64,000 nucleotides of DNA from an uncultured Lachnospiraceae bacterium (GTDB lineage Bacteria; Bacillota; Clostridia; Lachnospirales; Lachnospiraceae), in the NCBI GenBank assembly GCA_947625775.1, contig CANQPM010000013.1, forward strand, positions 1 to 64,000. The letters run 5' to 3'. Both the position numbers and the translations under genes were made by a program. The notes beneath the pieces were generated by a model, which was given only the letters and a program-made list of their open reading frames with translations, did not search any database and was not told the origin of the DNA. Each line of letters begins with the position of its first letter. Positions within the stretch are counted from its first letter, which is position 1. This document shows, piece after piece, positions 25,966 through 34,058 of the stretch.

Positions 25966-27036
25966 ATGGCAGAAAATAAGGCGCTTGGCAAATCAAGCAT
26001 AAGCTTTGGAGAGCCTGTGCTTATAATGGGAAGCGGCTCAATCGTAGGACAGATGGAAAACGAAGGACCGCTTGCGGGGAGCTTTGACAAGGTAAGCGAT
26101 GACAAAAACGACATGTTTGGCGAGGATTCATGGGAAAAGGCGGAGAGCGCGCTGCAAAAGGAGGCAATCGCCATAACGCTTGAAAAGACAGGGCTTGACG
26201 CAAACGAGGTGCGCTATTTGTTCGCGGGGGATTTGCTCGGACAGACGATAGCAAGCTCATTTGGCGTGCTCGACTACAATATCCCATTTATGGGATTGTA
26301 CGGCGCCTGCTCCACCTGCGGCGAAGCGCTGTGCGTGGGCGCTATGACAGTGGCGGCAGGCTACGCGGACACAGTTATGTGCCTTACGTCAAGCCACTTT
26401 GCAAGCGCGCAGAAGGAATTTCGCTATCCGCTCGAATACGGCGGGCAGCGACCTCTCTACGCATCATGGACAGTCACAGGCAGCGCGGGCTTTCTGCTGC
26501 AGTCGCAGGCAATAAGCCAAAGCGCCAATAAAGCGGCAAAAAACAACTACAGCTGCAAAATTGCAATAACAGGTGTTACGATTGGCAAGATTGAGGATTT
26601 TGGCATAAAGGACTCTTTCAATATGGGCTGCGCGATGGCGCCAGCCGCCGCATGGACTATTTCCACGAATCTAAAGGACTTTGGCAGGACAACAGACGAC
26701 TACGACGCAATTTTTACAGGTGATTTGGGCAGCGTCGGCAGCGACGCGCTATACACGCTTTTAGACGAGCAGAAAATTGATGTCTGTTCAAAGCACTATG
26801 ACTGCGGTATGCTTATCTACGACCTGAACTCACAAGACGTACACGCAGGGGGAAGCGGCTGCGGCTGCTCCGCAGTAGTGCTTTCAGCCCATATCCTGCA
26901 CAAAATCGAGCAGGGCGAATGGCGGCGCATACTCTTTGTCCCCACAGGCGCGCTGCTGAACAAAACCTCCTTCAACGAAGGCCAGAACGTACCGGGGATA
27001 GCGCATGGCGTGGTGATTGAAAGGATAGAAATGTAA
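25966..27036 (+). CDS. spoVAD: Stage V sporulation protein AD
   Basis: A thiolase-fold protein that binds dipicolinic acid and helps to load it into the forespore in Bacillus. Family phrases include GEDSWEKAES, LFAGDLLGQ, LYGACSTCGEAL, SSHFASAQKEFRYPLEYGGQ (in pieces) and WTVTGSAG. It is clearly SpoVAD and not a ketoacyl synthase of the neighbouring ligase cluster. GGAGG precedes ATG 25966. Its usual partners spoVAC and spoVAE are not adjacent: spoVAE is 1.5 kb downstream and spoVAC is not in the window. Confidence 0.95.
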   Translation: MAENKALGKSSISFGEPVLIMGSGSIVGQMENEGPLAGSFDKVSDDKNDMFGEDSWEKAESALQKEAIAITLEKTGLDANEVRYLFAGDLLGQTIASSFGVLDYNIPFMGLYGACSTCGEALCVGAMTVAAGYADTVMCLTSSHFASAQKEFRYPLEYGGQRPLYASWTVTGSAGFLLQSQAISQSANKAAKNNYSCKIAITGVTIGKIEDFGIKDSFNMGCAMAPAAAWTISTNLKDFGRTTDDYDAIFTGDLGSVGSDALYTLLDEQKIDVCSKHYDCGMLIYDLNSQDVHAGGSGCGCSAVVLSAHILHKIEQGEWRRILFVPTGALLNKTSFNEGQNVPGIAHGVVIERIEM

Positions 27037-27054
27037 ACTTTTTTATATTAGACA

Positions 27055-27083
27055 TTTAAAAGCTGGCGAAAATATGATATAAT
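27055..27083 (+). promoter_or_regulatory. Promoter for the 76-residue protein gene
   Basis: TTTAAA (27055-27060), 17 bases, TATAAT (27078-27083). Confidence 0.5.
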
Positions 27084-27185
27084 TAATCCATTACAGGCTT
27101 CTGCCATATTTGCAGGGAAAACAAAAAATGGTGGCAGCGATTCTGCATATGTTTTGAGCCGCGGATAGCGGCATGGAGGATTAAT

Positions 27186-27416
27186 ATGCGTCAGATGGAG
27201 TTTAAGATGGAGCGGCCGGGGCTTGTGAAGGAGGGCGATACCGTCACAGTCACGGAGAGCAATCTTCCCAGCAGCTATTATTATACGATAGATCCTGCCG
27301 TGGCGATGTCGGGCAACATACCCTTCAGGGAGCGCCTGCTGTCGCGGACAGGAAAGGTAACATCAATAGAGGAAAACACGCGCGGCTATTACGTCACAGT
27401 AGAGTTTGACGAGTAG
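27186..27416 (+). CDS. Small conserved-looking protein of unknown function
   Basis: A 76-residue protein that I do not recognise. It has a credible ATG with GGAGG seven bases upstream, its own promoter, and codon use like its neighbours. The sequence looks like one small beta barrel: two Thr/Val-rich strands (DTVTVTESN and [19 protein letters not shown]) around a central turn. No signal peptide or membrane segment. It lies between spoVAD and ridA but is not clearly co-transcribed with either. Confidence 0.65.
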   Translation: MRQMEFKMERPGLVKEGDTVTVTESNLPSSYYYTIDPAVAMSGNIPFRERLLSRTGKVTSIEENTRGYYVTVEFDE

Positions 27417-27546
27417 CCTGCGTTTTTTGCCGTTACTTAGCATGCATTGATATGTAATTGAAAAACGCGTTCTAATTTCTATGCTGTCAAATAGAGTTTT
27501 TCAAATTTCTAATTGATAATATAAAAAGAAAAGAGGTAATCACAAA

Positions 27547-27924
27547 ATGAAAAAAATCAGCACAGACAAAGCGCCCGCGGCAATAGGGCCGTATTCACAG
27601 GCAATCGAGGCAGGAAACTTCCTGTTCGCGTCAGGGCAGATACCCATTAATCCCGCGACAGGCAATGTCGAGGCGCAGGGCATCACAGCGCAGGCAGAGC
27701 AGTCAATGAAAAACGTAGGCGAAATATTAAAGGCAGCAGGCTTAACCTACGACAATGTGGTAAAAACCACCTGTTATCTTGCGGAAATCGCAGACTTTGG
27801 CGCATTCAACGAAGTATATGCCAAATATTTCACGCAAAACCCCGCGCGCAGCTGCGTAGCCGTAAAGGATTTGCCCAAGGGCGTACTCTGCGAGGTAGAG
27901 GTAACAGCATACCGTGAGAATTAA
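27547..27924 (+). CDS. ridA: RidA family enamine/imine deaminase
   Basis: A 125-residue RidA/YjgF protein, normal length. RidA hydrolyses reactive 2-aminoacrylate and related enamines released by PLP enzymes. Landmarks are APAAIGPYSQAIEAG, FASGQIPINPATG, the active-site arginine in PARSCVAV and the C-terminal CEVEVTAYREN with its conserved Glu. GAGGT precedes ATG 27547. The 3' end overlaps the kinase gene by 11 bases, so the two are translationally coupled. Confidence 0.95.
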   Translation: MKKISTDKAPAAIGPYSQAIEAGNFLFASGQIPINPATGNVEAQGITAQAEQSMKNVGEILKAAGLTYDNVVKTTCYLAEIADFGAFNEVYAKYFTQNPARSCVAVKDLPKGVLCEVEVTAYREN

Positions 27925-28423
27925 AAACATAATACTTATAGGAATGCCCGGCGCAGGCAAAAGCACGATAGGCGTGGTGCTTGCCAAAAACCTCGGAATG
28001 TCCTTCATTGACGCGGATCTAGTCATTCAGGAGCGGGAGGGAAAAAAGCTGCACGACATCATAGAGGAGCGCGGTGAAAACGGCTTTATAGAGATAGAAG
28101 GCCGCGTAAATGCATCGCTTAATCCCAAGACGGCGGTAATCGCCACGGGCGGCAGCGTAATCTACAGCCCAAACGCCATGGAGCATTTTGAACAGCTTGG
28201 ACTGATATGCTACTTAAAGCTTTCATATGAAAGCATAGCAGAGCGCCTTGGCGACCTGGCAGAGCGCGGCGTCATACTCGGCAAAGGCCGCACATTAAGA
28301 AACTTGTACGACGAGCGCGTGCCCCTGTATGAAAAATATGCGAATATTACGCTTGAATGTGAAAACAAGAACATACGCGAAATAGTAGTCGAGCTTTCAA
28401 AATGGATAGAAAGGCTAAGATAA
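27914..28423 (+). CDS. Shikimate-kinase-like small-molecule kinase with altered substrate residues
   Basis: A P-loop kinase of the shikimate kinase fold (169 residues). Walker A is GMPGAGKST (10-18), the DxD is FIDADLV (D33, D35), and the lid arginine is in LYDERVPLY. Two substrate-site hallmarks differ. The arginine of the GFRxxE motif is Ile59 (GFIEIE), and the usual TGGG loop reads TGGS. In characterised shikimate kinases that arginine holds the shikimate carboxylate, so this enzyme may act on another substrate. No other aromatic-pathway gene is nearby. The start is GTG 27914, inside ridA. Confidence 0.75.
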   Translation: MRIKNIILIGMPGAGKSTIGVVLAKNLGMSFIDADLVIQEREGKKLHDIIEERGENGFIEIEGRVNASLNPKTAVIATGGSVIYSPNAMEHFEQLGLICYLKLSYESIAERLGDLAERGVILGKGRTLRNLYDERVPLYEKYANITLECENKNIREIVVELSKWIERLR

Positions 28424-28450
28424 TTTAAACTGAATAAAAAACAGAAAATT

Positions 28451-28505
28451 CCACATACTTTTCCTATAGGCGGCATATGCCGCAATATTTAGGAAAGGCA
28501 TGTGG
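28451..28505 (+). promoter_or_regulatory. 55-bp inverted repeat enclosing the spoVAE ribosome site and start
   Basis: An inner perfect palindrome GCGGCATATGCCGC (28470-28483) is flanked by 16-base arms (28451-28466 and 28490-28505) with two imperfect pairs. The right arm contains the ribosome site AGGAAAGG and the GTG start codon. In RNA this would close the start of spoVAE; it may also terminate the kinase transcript, though no U-run follows directly. Confidence 0.7.
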
Positions 28506-28876
28506 TTTTTGATATGATGGATTATATCAATGCTTTCTGGGTAGGCGGCGTCATCTGCGCCCTCGCACAGATATTTCTCGACCGTACTAAAATGCTGCCC
28601 GGCCGCGTAATGGTGCTGTTAGTGTGCCTCGGCGCAGTCATAAGCTTTTTCGGGCTTTATGAGCCGTTCTCCGAGTATGCGGGAGCGGGCGCAAACGTGC
28701 CGCTCTTAGGCTACGGCAATATACTGATGAAAGGCATCAAGGAAGCAGTCGATAAAGACGGCTTTATAGGACTTTTCAAAGGCGGCTTTACAAACGGCGC
28801 AGTAGGCTGCAGCGCCGCGCTCATTTTCGGTTATCTTGCAAGCCTTGTATTCAAATCCAAGGTAAAAAAGGCGTAA
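28502..28876 (+). CDS. spoVAE: Stage V sporulation protein AE
   Basis: A short membrane protein (124 residues, three to four hydrophobic segments) of the SpoVAE/SpoVAEB family, part of the forespore channel for dipicolinate. Family strings are FWVGGVICALAQIFLDRTK and LGYGNILMKGIKEAVDKDG. The start is GTG 28502 with AGGAAAGG just upstream; ATG 28514 is an alternative. The start region is buried in an inverted repeat. It is detached from spoVAD by three unrelated genes. Confidence 0.9.
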   Translation: MVFDMMDYINAFWVGGVICALAQIFLDRTKMLPGRVMVLLVCLGAVISFFGLYEPFSEYAGAGANVPLLGYGNILMKGIKEAVDKDGFIGLFKGGFTNGAVGCSAALIFGYLASLVFKSKVKKA

Positions 28877-28884
28877 CAGGGGCG

Positions 28885-29391
28885 CTACTCCTCAAAATCA
28901 AGCCCCATATCAGTGAAAAGCCTGCGGACATACGAATCCCACACACGCTCAGCGCTTTTGTCCATTATAAATGTACTGAACGCGCTGCCCGTCACACAGC
29001 TTACTCTGGCATTGTCATATCGTATATTGAGCGCGAAGGAGCGTATCAGATTAGCCTGTACCTCGCATTCCTCGCTCTCCGCAAGCTTTTCAATAAGCGC
29101 CCGTTTCGCCCTTAGCACCACATGAAACGACACAGGCGTCTTTTTTCCCTTTATAAGCTGAAAACACACAGGCCGAATATCGCGCCATTTGGAAAACTCA
29201 GCAAGCTCACCTTTCTCCTCCAATTCCCTAATCTCGTCTTCACTAAAAAAGTCCCTCACAATACGCCCGTCAATATGAAAGGCATTAAAGGTAGTCACCG
29301 TCGCCTCCTCCACCTCAAAATCATCAAATTCACCATTAACCAAAAGCATATTCATAAAATTCTTTGTATTCTTAATTTGCAGCGCAGTCAT
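28885..29391 (-). CDS. DUF5721 family protein
   Basis: A 168-residue cytoplasmic protein I place in DUF5721, a family I know mainly from Lachnospiraceae; the opening MTALQIKNTKNFMNMLL and the block FNAFHIDGR fit. Function unknown. It is convergent with spoVAE, only eight bases apart, with no terminator between them. GGGGG lies upstream of its ATG (minus strand, after 29391). No catalytic motif can be seen. Confidence 0.7.
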   Translation of the reverse strand: MTALQIKNTKNFMNMLLVNGEFDDFEVEEATVTTFNAFHIDGRIVRDFFSEDEIRELEEKGELAEFSKWRDIRPVCFQLIKGKKTPVSFHVVLRAKRALIEKLAESEECEVQANLIRSFALNIRYDNARVSCVTGSAFSTFIMDKSAERVWDSYVRRLFTDMGLDFEE

Positions 29392-29520
29392 AAAATCCCC
29401 CCATAGGTTGGAATAATTTATAGTTATAAAATATTACTGTAAACTATTCCGCACTTTAATATATTTCTATTACTTTAATAATATCACAAAAATTCACAAC
29501 ACCAGCATGCCAACAACCTA

Positions 29521-29686
29521 GCCCGAGCAGGGGAATATACCCCATGAAGACCCTTGAAAAGCGTCGGTACTTAGCGAAGTAAGCTTTAAAAGCGCAGCTC
29601 CTTTTAAAGCGCCACTGAGCTTAGTACCGTTACGCTTTTCACGGAGTGCAAACGAGTCTTCATGGGGTATATTCCCCTGCTCGGGC
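29521..29686. repeat. 166-bp palindromic element, copy A, with 31-bp perfect arms
   Basis: Bases 29521-29551 are the exact reverse complement of 29656-29686. The outer end is GCCCGAGC and the inner end ATGAAGAC. The interior is itself partly palindromic. It is a close relative of the element at 44959-45131, in opposite orientation, and of fragments at 37351-37420 and 41827-41860. The rest of the 454-base gap to degV is A+T rich with no gene. Confidence 0.95.
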
Positions 29687-29845
29687 GACCTGCTTGCCAT
29701 TAACACAGCATAAAAACACCTTAATTCTAACACAAATACAACAATCTGTAAAATACCTCTTTTCAAAACCCTCACAATGTGCTACTATGTAATATGGTAA
29801 TGAAAACTACATAAAATAGTTAATAAAAATGGAAGGTGTAATTAT

Positions 29846-30685
29846 ATGAGCTATAAAATAATACTGGACAGCTGCGGGGAGCTGCCAAAGGATTTAAAAA
29901 ACGACCCGCGTTTCGAGCGCGTACCGCTCACGCTCATAGTGGGCGACATATACGAAAAACTTGACGATGAAAGCTTTAACCAAAGAGAATTTCTTGACGC
30001 CGTAGCGTCCTGCCCCACATGCCCCAAGTCGGCATGCCCCTCGCCTGAGCGGTACATGCAGTCATACCAGACAGACGCAGACCACGTATATGCGGTAGCG
30101 CTGTCCTCAAAGCTCAGCGGCAGCTACAACAGCGCCGTCCTCGGCAAAAACCTTTACCACGAAAAATTCGGTGCAAAGGACATCTGCGTAGTAGACTCAA
30201 AATCAGCCTCCTGCGGACAGACACAGATTTTATACAAGATAGTCGAGTGGGAGGAGGCAGGCTTCTCATTTGATGAAATCACAAAAAAAATCGAGGAGTA
30301 CGTCAAAGGGCTTCACACATATTTTGTCCTCGAAAACCTTGAAACCCTGAGAAAAAACGGACGCCTTTCAGCGGTAAAGGCATTTGTGGCATCAACGCTC
30401 AACATCAAGCCCGTAATGGGCGCAGACCAAGGTACAATAATACAGCTCGGACAGGGCTTAGGAATGAAAAAGGCGCTTGCCAAAATGGTGGAATACGCCA
30501 TTAAAGACGCGGTGGACACTGAAAAAAAGGCGGCAATGATTTCACATTGCAACAATCCGCAGGCAGCCGAGAGCGTCAAAGAGCAGCTTGAAGAAAAAGC
30601 AAAATTTGCACGGATTCAGATTATGGACACAGGCGGCATAAGCAGCATGTACGCAAACGACGGCGGGGTAATCCTTACAATATAA
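29846..30685 (+). CDS. DegV family fatty-acid-binding protein
   Basis: A 279-residue DegV/FakB-type protein, normal length. Such proteins bind a fatty acid and in some species present it to a kinase (FakA) for incorporation in phospholipids. Landmarks: IILDSCGELP at the N terminus, SCPTCPKSACPSPERYMQSY loop, ALSSKLSGSYNSAV, and the C-terminal MISHCNNPQAA. GGAAGG precedes ATG 29846. Monocistronic. No fakA gene is in the window. Confidence 0.93.
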   Translation: MSYKIILDSCGELPKDLKNDPRFERVPLTLIVGDIYEKLDDESFNQREFLDAVASCPTCPKSACPSPERYMQSYQTDADHVYAVALSSKLSGSYNSAVLGKNLYHEKFGAKDICVVDSKSASCGQTQILYKIVEWEEAGFSFDEITKKIEEYVKGLHTYFVLENLETLRKNGRLSAVKAFVASTLNIKPVMGADQGTIIQLGQGLGMKKALAKMVEYAIKDAVDTEKKAAMISHCNNPQAAESVKEQLEEKAKFARIQIMDTGGISSMYANDGGVILTI

Positions 30686-30725
30686 TTTTATCAGGGCTGC
30701 CCCTCGGTAAATACATAATGCAAGA

Positions 30726-30831
30726 GTGAAAGTATTTGCAGCTGCAAGGTAAGACTGCAAATATTTTCATATTCAAAGAAATGTGAAAGTATTTGTAGTT
30801 ATCAAGGTAAGATTACAAATATTTTAATATT
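30726..30831. repeat. Two tandem 57-bp hairpin units
   Basis: Units start at GTGAAAGTATTTG 30726 and 30783. Each pairs GTATTTGCAG or GTATTTGTAG with a downstream CTGCAAATATT or TTACAAATATT. The C-to-T change in the left arm of unit 2 is matched by G-to-A in its right arm. They lie between convergent degV and the LytTR gene, so tandem terminators are a simple explanation. Confidence 0.7.
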
Positions 30832-30877
30832 TAAAAAATGCGACATATGTTGCAGCCGCCACAGAAATGCAAAGCCA

Positions 30878-31603
30878 TTATTTCATTGTACTGTCAATAT
30901 TCGCCTTATGCAGCTTAAATTCCCGAAAACGAAGCGGTGAAATGCGAAATTCGCGGTAATCCTGCATCATCACGGTGAAAAGCATTACCGAAGCCACATA
31001 TTTAAAGTTGACAAAGCAATCCTGGTTTATAAGCCTAAATTCTTCATGCGGTTCAAGGATTTGCCTTACCGCAGAAATATCATCTTCAATTTCCAAGGCA
31101 GGTCCGTCGGAAAGAAACAGCTTATATCCGCCATTTGCACTCTCAGACGGCACAGCGTACATGAGCTGGTTTTTAGGCACATGCTGCGCCGTGCCGTTTA
31201 TATGCACCGTCACAGTCACAATATTTCCCAGCACATTTTTGTCGCCCAAAGCCAGAAACTGCGGCAAAGGATCAGGGATATACGGCTTTTTTGCATGGAC
31301 AACATACGCAGGCAGATTTTGCAGCCGTGTGTAATCATACTTTGACGAATACAGCACAAGCGGCGCATTAAAGCTCATTTCCTCAAGCCTTTCAATAATC
31401 TCCTCCACCAATCCCCCGCGTGAGCACATATCCATAAATACAATATTGTATTTCAGCGGATTTTTCAAAAAATGCTCCTTGTCGCCGAACGATTCAATAT
31501 ACAAAATATTCGGCGTCCCCGCGCGCTTGTCAGACTCCCTCGAAAGCAATCGCTCTAAATGCTTCCTGTCCGCCACATTGTCATCACAAATCGCAACATG
31601 CAT
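30878..31603 (-). CDS. LytTR family response regulator
   Basis: A receiver domain (residues 1-120; acidic pocket D7, D8 and probable phosphoacceptor D58 in VFMDM) followed by a LytTR DNA-binding domain (about 145-235; EFRLINQDCFVNFKYV is the conserved strand-turn). Such regulators usually control quorum-sensing, bacteriocin or surface genes. No histidine kinase is adjacent, so it is an orphan in this window. A hairpin at 31646-31686 lies just upstream of its start, after the DUF1294 gene. Confidence 0.92.
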   Translation of the reverse strand: MHVAICDDNVADRKHLERLLSRESDKRAGTPNILYIESFGDKEHFLKNPLKYNIVFMDMCSRGGLVEEIIERLEEMSFNAPLVLYSSKYDYTRLQNLPAYVVHAKKPYIPDPLPQFLALGDKNVLGNIVTVTVHINGTAQHVPKNQLMYAVPSESANGGYKLFLSDGPALEIEDDISAVRQILEPHEEFRLINQDCFVNFKYVASVMLFTVMMQDYREFRISPLRFREFKLHKANIDSTMK

Positions 31604-31645
31604 AACCCCACCCCCATAAAAACATTCAAAGCACTCAAAACATTT

Positions 31646-31686
31646 AGAAGGTCTTAGGCTGCGTCTTTTGCAGCCTTAGAGCTTCT
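31646..31686 (-). terminator. Hairpin between DUF1294 and LytTR genes
   Basis: AGAAGGTCTTAGGCTGC (31646-31662) pairs imperfectly with GCAGCCTTAGAGCTTCT (31670-31686). Probably the DUF1294 terminator, although no strong U-run follows on the minus strand. Confidence 0.45.
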
Positions 31687-31697
31687 TAATGTTTTTT

Positions 31698-31994
31698 TTA
31701 CATTATGGAAAATTCAATCGGCGATAAATAGACAAACGCCACAACCGCCAAAATCTCAATTATAAGAATAGCAGGCATACCATACACAAAATACCAGTGC
31801 TTTGTCTTATGATGAAAAACCCTCATGCCAATAATCGAGCCAAGGCTGCCGCCGATAATCGCGACAACAAAAAGGGTAGACTCTGAAATTCTCCAGAGTC
31901 TTTTTACTGCCCTGCGCTTGTCAATCCCCATAAGCGCAAATCCAATGATATTCATAATCAACAAATAAGCCGCAATAATTCCAACCACAACCAT
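31698..31994 (-). CDS. DUF1294 membrane protein
   Basis: A 98-residue protein with about three hydrophobic segments and the DUF1294 core: GIDKRRAVKRLWRISE, GGSLGSIIGMRVFHHKTKH. Function unknown; the family is widespread, sometimes fused to a cold-shock domain, which is absent here. It lies downstream of argG on the same strand but is separated from it by a 72-bp tandem repeat, so a separate promoter is likely. Confidence 0.9.
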   Translation of the reverse strand: MVVVGIIAAYLLIMNIIGFALMGIDKRRAVKRLWRISESTLFVVAIIGGSLGSIIGMRVFHHKTKHWYFVYGMPAILIIEILAVVAFVYLSPIEFSIM

Positions 31995-32011
31995 CTTTTC
32001 AGTATTTCACC

Positions 32012-32191
32012 CTTTTTATATCGCAACATTTCAGCCTATAACTTCCGAAACGCTTCATTATCGTAACGCTTTGAATTTTCATTCTTTTTATATCGCAATA
32101 TTTCAGCCTATAACTTCCGAAACGCTTCATTATCGTAACGCTTTGAATTTCCACTCTTTTTATGCCGCAGCGTTTCAGCCATTGGCTTCCT
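32012..32191. repeat. 72-bp tandem repeat, 2.5 copies
   Basis: Units start at 32012, 32084 and 32156 with CTTTTTAT; the first two are almost identical (CAGCCTATAACTTCCGAAAC in both), the third is partial and diverged. Occupies the whole gap between the argG stop and the DUF1294 start. Confidence 0.9.
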
Positions 32192-32207
32192 TTTCATATA
32201 TTAGCAG

Positions 32208-33431
32208 CTAATTTTTACCCTCTTTGTTCTGCTGCATCTTCATAGCGCGGACCTTGCATGAAAGTCCAAACAGGTTAATAAAGCCTTCAGCGTCATGATG
32301 GTCGTACAAATCGCCAGTTGTAAACGATGCAATGCTTTCATTATATAAGCTGTAAGGACTTGTCTCGCCTGCCTTGATGATATTGCCTTTGTAAAGCTTG
32401 AACTTAACCTCGCCAGTGACGTATTCCTGCGTCTTTTCGATAAACGCCTGAATAGCTTCGCGCTTGGGAGTGAACCATTTGCCTTCGTACACCGTGTCGG
32501 CAAGCTTGTTGCCCATCTCTTTTTTCAGCGTGTATGTATCGCGGTCAAGGATAAGCTCCTCAAGCTGCTGGTGCGCTTCCATGAGGATAGTACCGCCAGG
32601 AGTTTCATATACGCCGCGCGATTTCATGCCTACTACGCGGTTCTCAACAATGTCCACAATGCCTATGCCGTGCTTGCCGCCGAGCCTGTTCAGCTCCCTG
32701 ATAATGTCGGAAACCTTCATCTTTTTGCCGTTTACAGATGTCGGCACGCCTTTTTCAAAAGTCATGGTGACATATTCGCCCTCGTCGGGAGCTTTTTCAG
32801 GCGTAGTGCCAAGCACGAGAAGATGGTCGTAATTTGGCTCGTTTGCGGGATCTTCAAGCTCCAGCCCCTCGTGGCTTATGTGCCAGATGTTCCTGTCGCG
32901 GCTGTATGATGAGTCTGCAGAGAAGGGCAGATGTATGCCGTGCGCCTTGCAGTATTCAATCTCGGACTCACGCGAATCCATAGTCCACTTGTCATTTCTC
33001 CAAGCGGCGATAATCTTGATGTCGGGCGCGAGCGCCTTTATGCCAAGCTCGAAGCGTATCTGGTCGTTGCCCTTTCCCGTAGCGCCGTGGCAGATAGCCG
33101 TAGCGCCCTCTTTCCTTGCAATTTCCACAAGCTTCTTTGCGATAAGCGGTCTTGCCATAGAAGTGCCGAGAAGATATTTGTTCTCGTATATGGCGTTTGC
33201 CTGCACGCAGGGCACGATATATTCGTCGCAGAACTCGTCAACTACATTTTCGATGTAAAGCTTTTCAGCGCCGCAGGATTTTGCCCTCTCCTCGAGCCCG
33301 TCAAGCTCCTCCTCCTGCCCGCAGTCAACGCAGACGCAGATTACCTCGTAATCAAAATTTTCCTTGAGCCAGGGAATGATGGCGGTAGTGTCCAGACCGC
33401 CTGAATAAGCAAGTACAACCTTTTCTTTCAT
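32208..33431 (-). CDS. argG: Argininosuccinate synthase
   Basis: Joins citrulline and aspartate with ATP to give argininosuccinate, the penultimate step of arginine synthesis. The PP-loop is [10 protein letters not shown] at the N terminus; also [13 protein letters not shown] and [12 protein letters not shown]. Length about 407 residues, normal for the family. The ATG at 33431 with GGAGG ten bases upstream is chosen over a TTG at 33440. It runs opposite to the argJ-argB-argD genes 2.7 kb away, so the pathway is not one operon here. argH and argF are not in the window. Confidence 0.97.
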   Translation of the reverse strand: MKEKVVLAYSGGLDTTAIIPWLKENFDYEVICVCVDCGQEEELDGLEERAKSCGAEKLYIENVVDEFCDEYIVPCVQANAIYENKYLLGTSMARPLIAKKLVEIARKEGATAICHGATGKGNDQIRFELGIKALAPDIKIIAAWRNDKWTMDSRESEIEYCKAHGIHLPFSADSSYSRDRNIWHISHEGLELEDPANEPNYDHLLVLGTTPEKAPDEGEYVTMTFEKGVPTSVNGKKMKVSDIIRELNRLGGKHGIGIVDIVENRVVGMKSRGVYETPGGTILMEAHQQLEELILDRDTYTLKKEMGNKLADTVYEGKWFTPKREAIQAFIEKTQEYVTGEVKFKLYKGNIIKAGETSPYSLYNESIASFTTGDLYDHHDAEGFINLFGLSCKVRAMKMQQNKEGKN

Positions 33432-33529
33432 AAAAACCAATCCTCCGTTTTCAATTTTTTGTATTTTGCCGCTTTAGCCGTTCAAAATCCACCATCCGCG
33501 CAGCGGCATAAATTTTCGGACTTAAAACA

Positions 33530-33558
33530 AATATACATCATTATCCAATATAAATCAA
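33530..33558 (-). promoter_or_regulatory. argG promoter
   Basis: On the minus strand TTGATT (33558-33553), 17 bases, TATATT (33535-33530), about 100 bases before the start codon. Upstream A+T-rich words around 33566-33583 (TTATGCATTATTTATGCG) could be ArgR-type half-sites, but this is not secure. Confidence 0.55.
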
Positions 33559-33695
33559 GTGAAAATTTATGCATTATTTATGCGAAAATGATAGGATAAA
33601 TTTGAATAAAATAAATGAAATAGAAACTAGACGAAAATAAAATAATGAATATTATGCGCGACAAAAGCATAAAAATACAATGCAGCGCAAAAAAA

Positions 33696-33791
33696 TACCA
33701 AAAAATTATCGGCGGGTGTGCCCCTTCCCGCATTTCTTTTGACCGCGAGGGTGCGTAGCAGCACAGTCTCTACTTCAATAATTTTTTGGTA
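33696..33791. repeat. 96-bp three-stem palindromic element
   Basis: Outer arms TACCAAAAAATTAT (33696-33709) and ATAATTTTTTGGTA (33778-33791) are perfect complements. Inside are two further hairpins: GCGGG/CCCGC (33712-33731) and GTGC/GCAC (33751-33764). It may be a MITE-like element or a structured RNA. No coding sequence. Confidence 0.75.
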
Positions 33792-33845
33792 ATTGTATGT
33801 ATATATTACACTAATTGTTTGCCGTTGTAAATGATTTTGATGCTT

Positions 33846-33904
33846 TATCGTAAATTTATTGTAAATTTTATCGTAAATTTGTTATCGTAAATTTATCGTA
33901 AGTT
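33846..33904. repeat. Five iteron-like 11-bp repeats
   Basis: TATCGTAAATT or a one-base variant starts at 33846, 33857, 33869, 33883 and 33894 in the same orientation. They lie about 60 bases upstream of the toxin-antitoxin promoter and may bind a regulator. Confidence 0.75.
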
Positions 33905-33962
33905 ATCTATTTCATAATAGTTAAATTTTCAGCATACCGTTTTATTTTTTGTGCGAGGCTTA

Positions 33963-33991
33963 TTGATAAAAGCGTCCTTTTTTGCTATACT
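33963..33991 (+). promoter_or_regulatory. Promoter of the DUF2281/PIN pair
   Basis: TTGATA (33963-33968), 17 bases, TATACT (33986-33991), a near-consensus sigma-A promoter. Confidence 0.7.
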
Positions 33992-34058
33992 AACTAAACA
34001 AACACAGAGAAAATAATTATATATGTTTCATCTTAAATTTTGAAAGAGAGGCATGCCT

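Noticed and set aside
25966-27036. Ketoacyl-ACP synthase belonging to the carrier/ligase cassette
   Set aside because: The thiolase fold is shared, but the sequence strings are those of SpoVAD, and a terminator separates it from the ligase.
29518-29775. Minus-strand 85-residue open frame
   Set aside because: Lies across the 166-bp palindromic element; no ribosome site and no family resemblance.
32012-32191. CRISPR array
   Set aside because: Directly abutting 72-bp units without spacers; this is an ordinary tandem duplication.
33560-33660. ArgR operators upstream of argG
   Set aside because: Only loose A+T-rich half-sites are visible; not distinguishable from background by eye.
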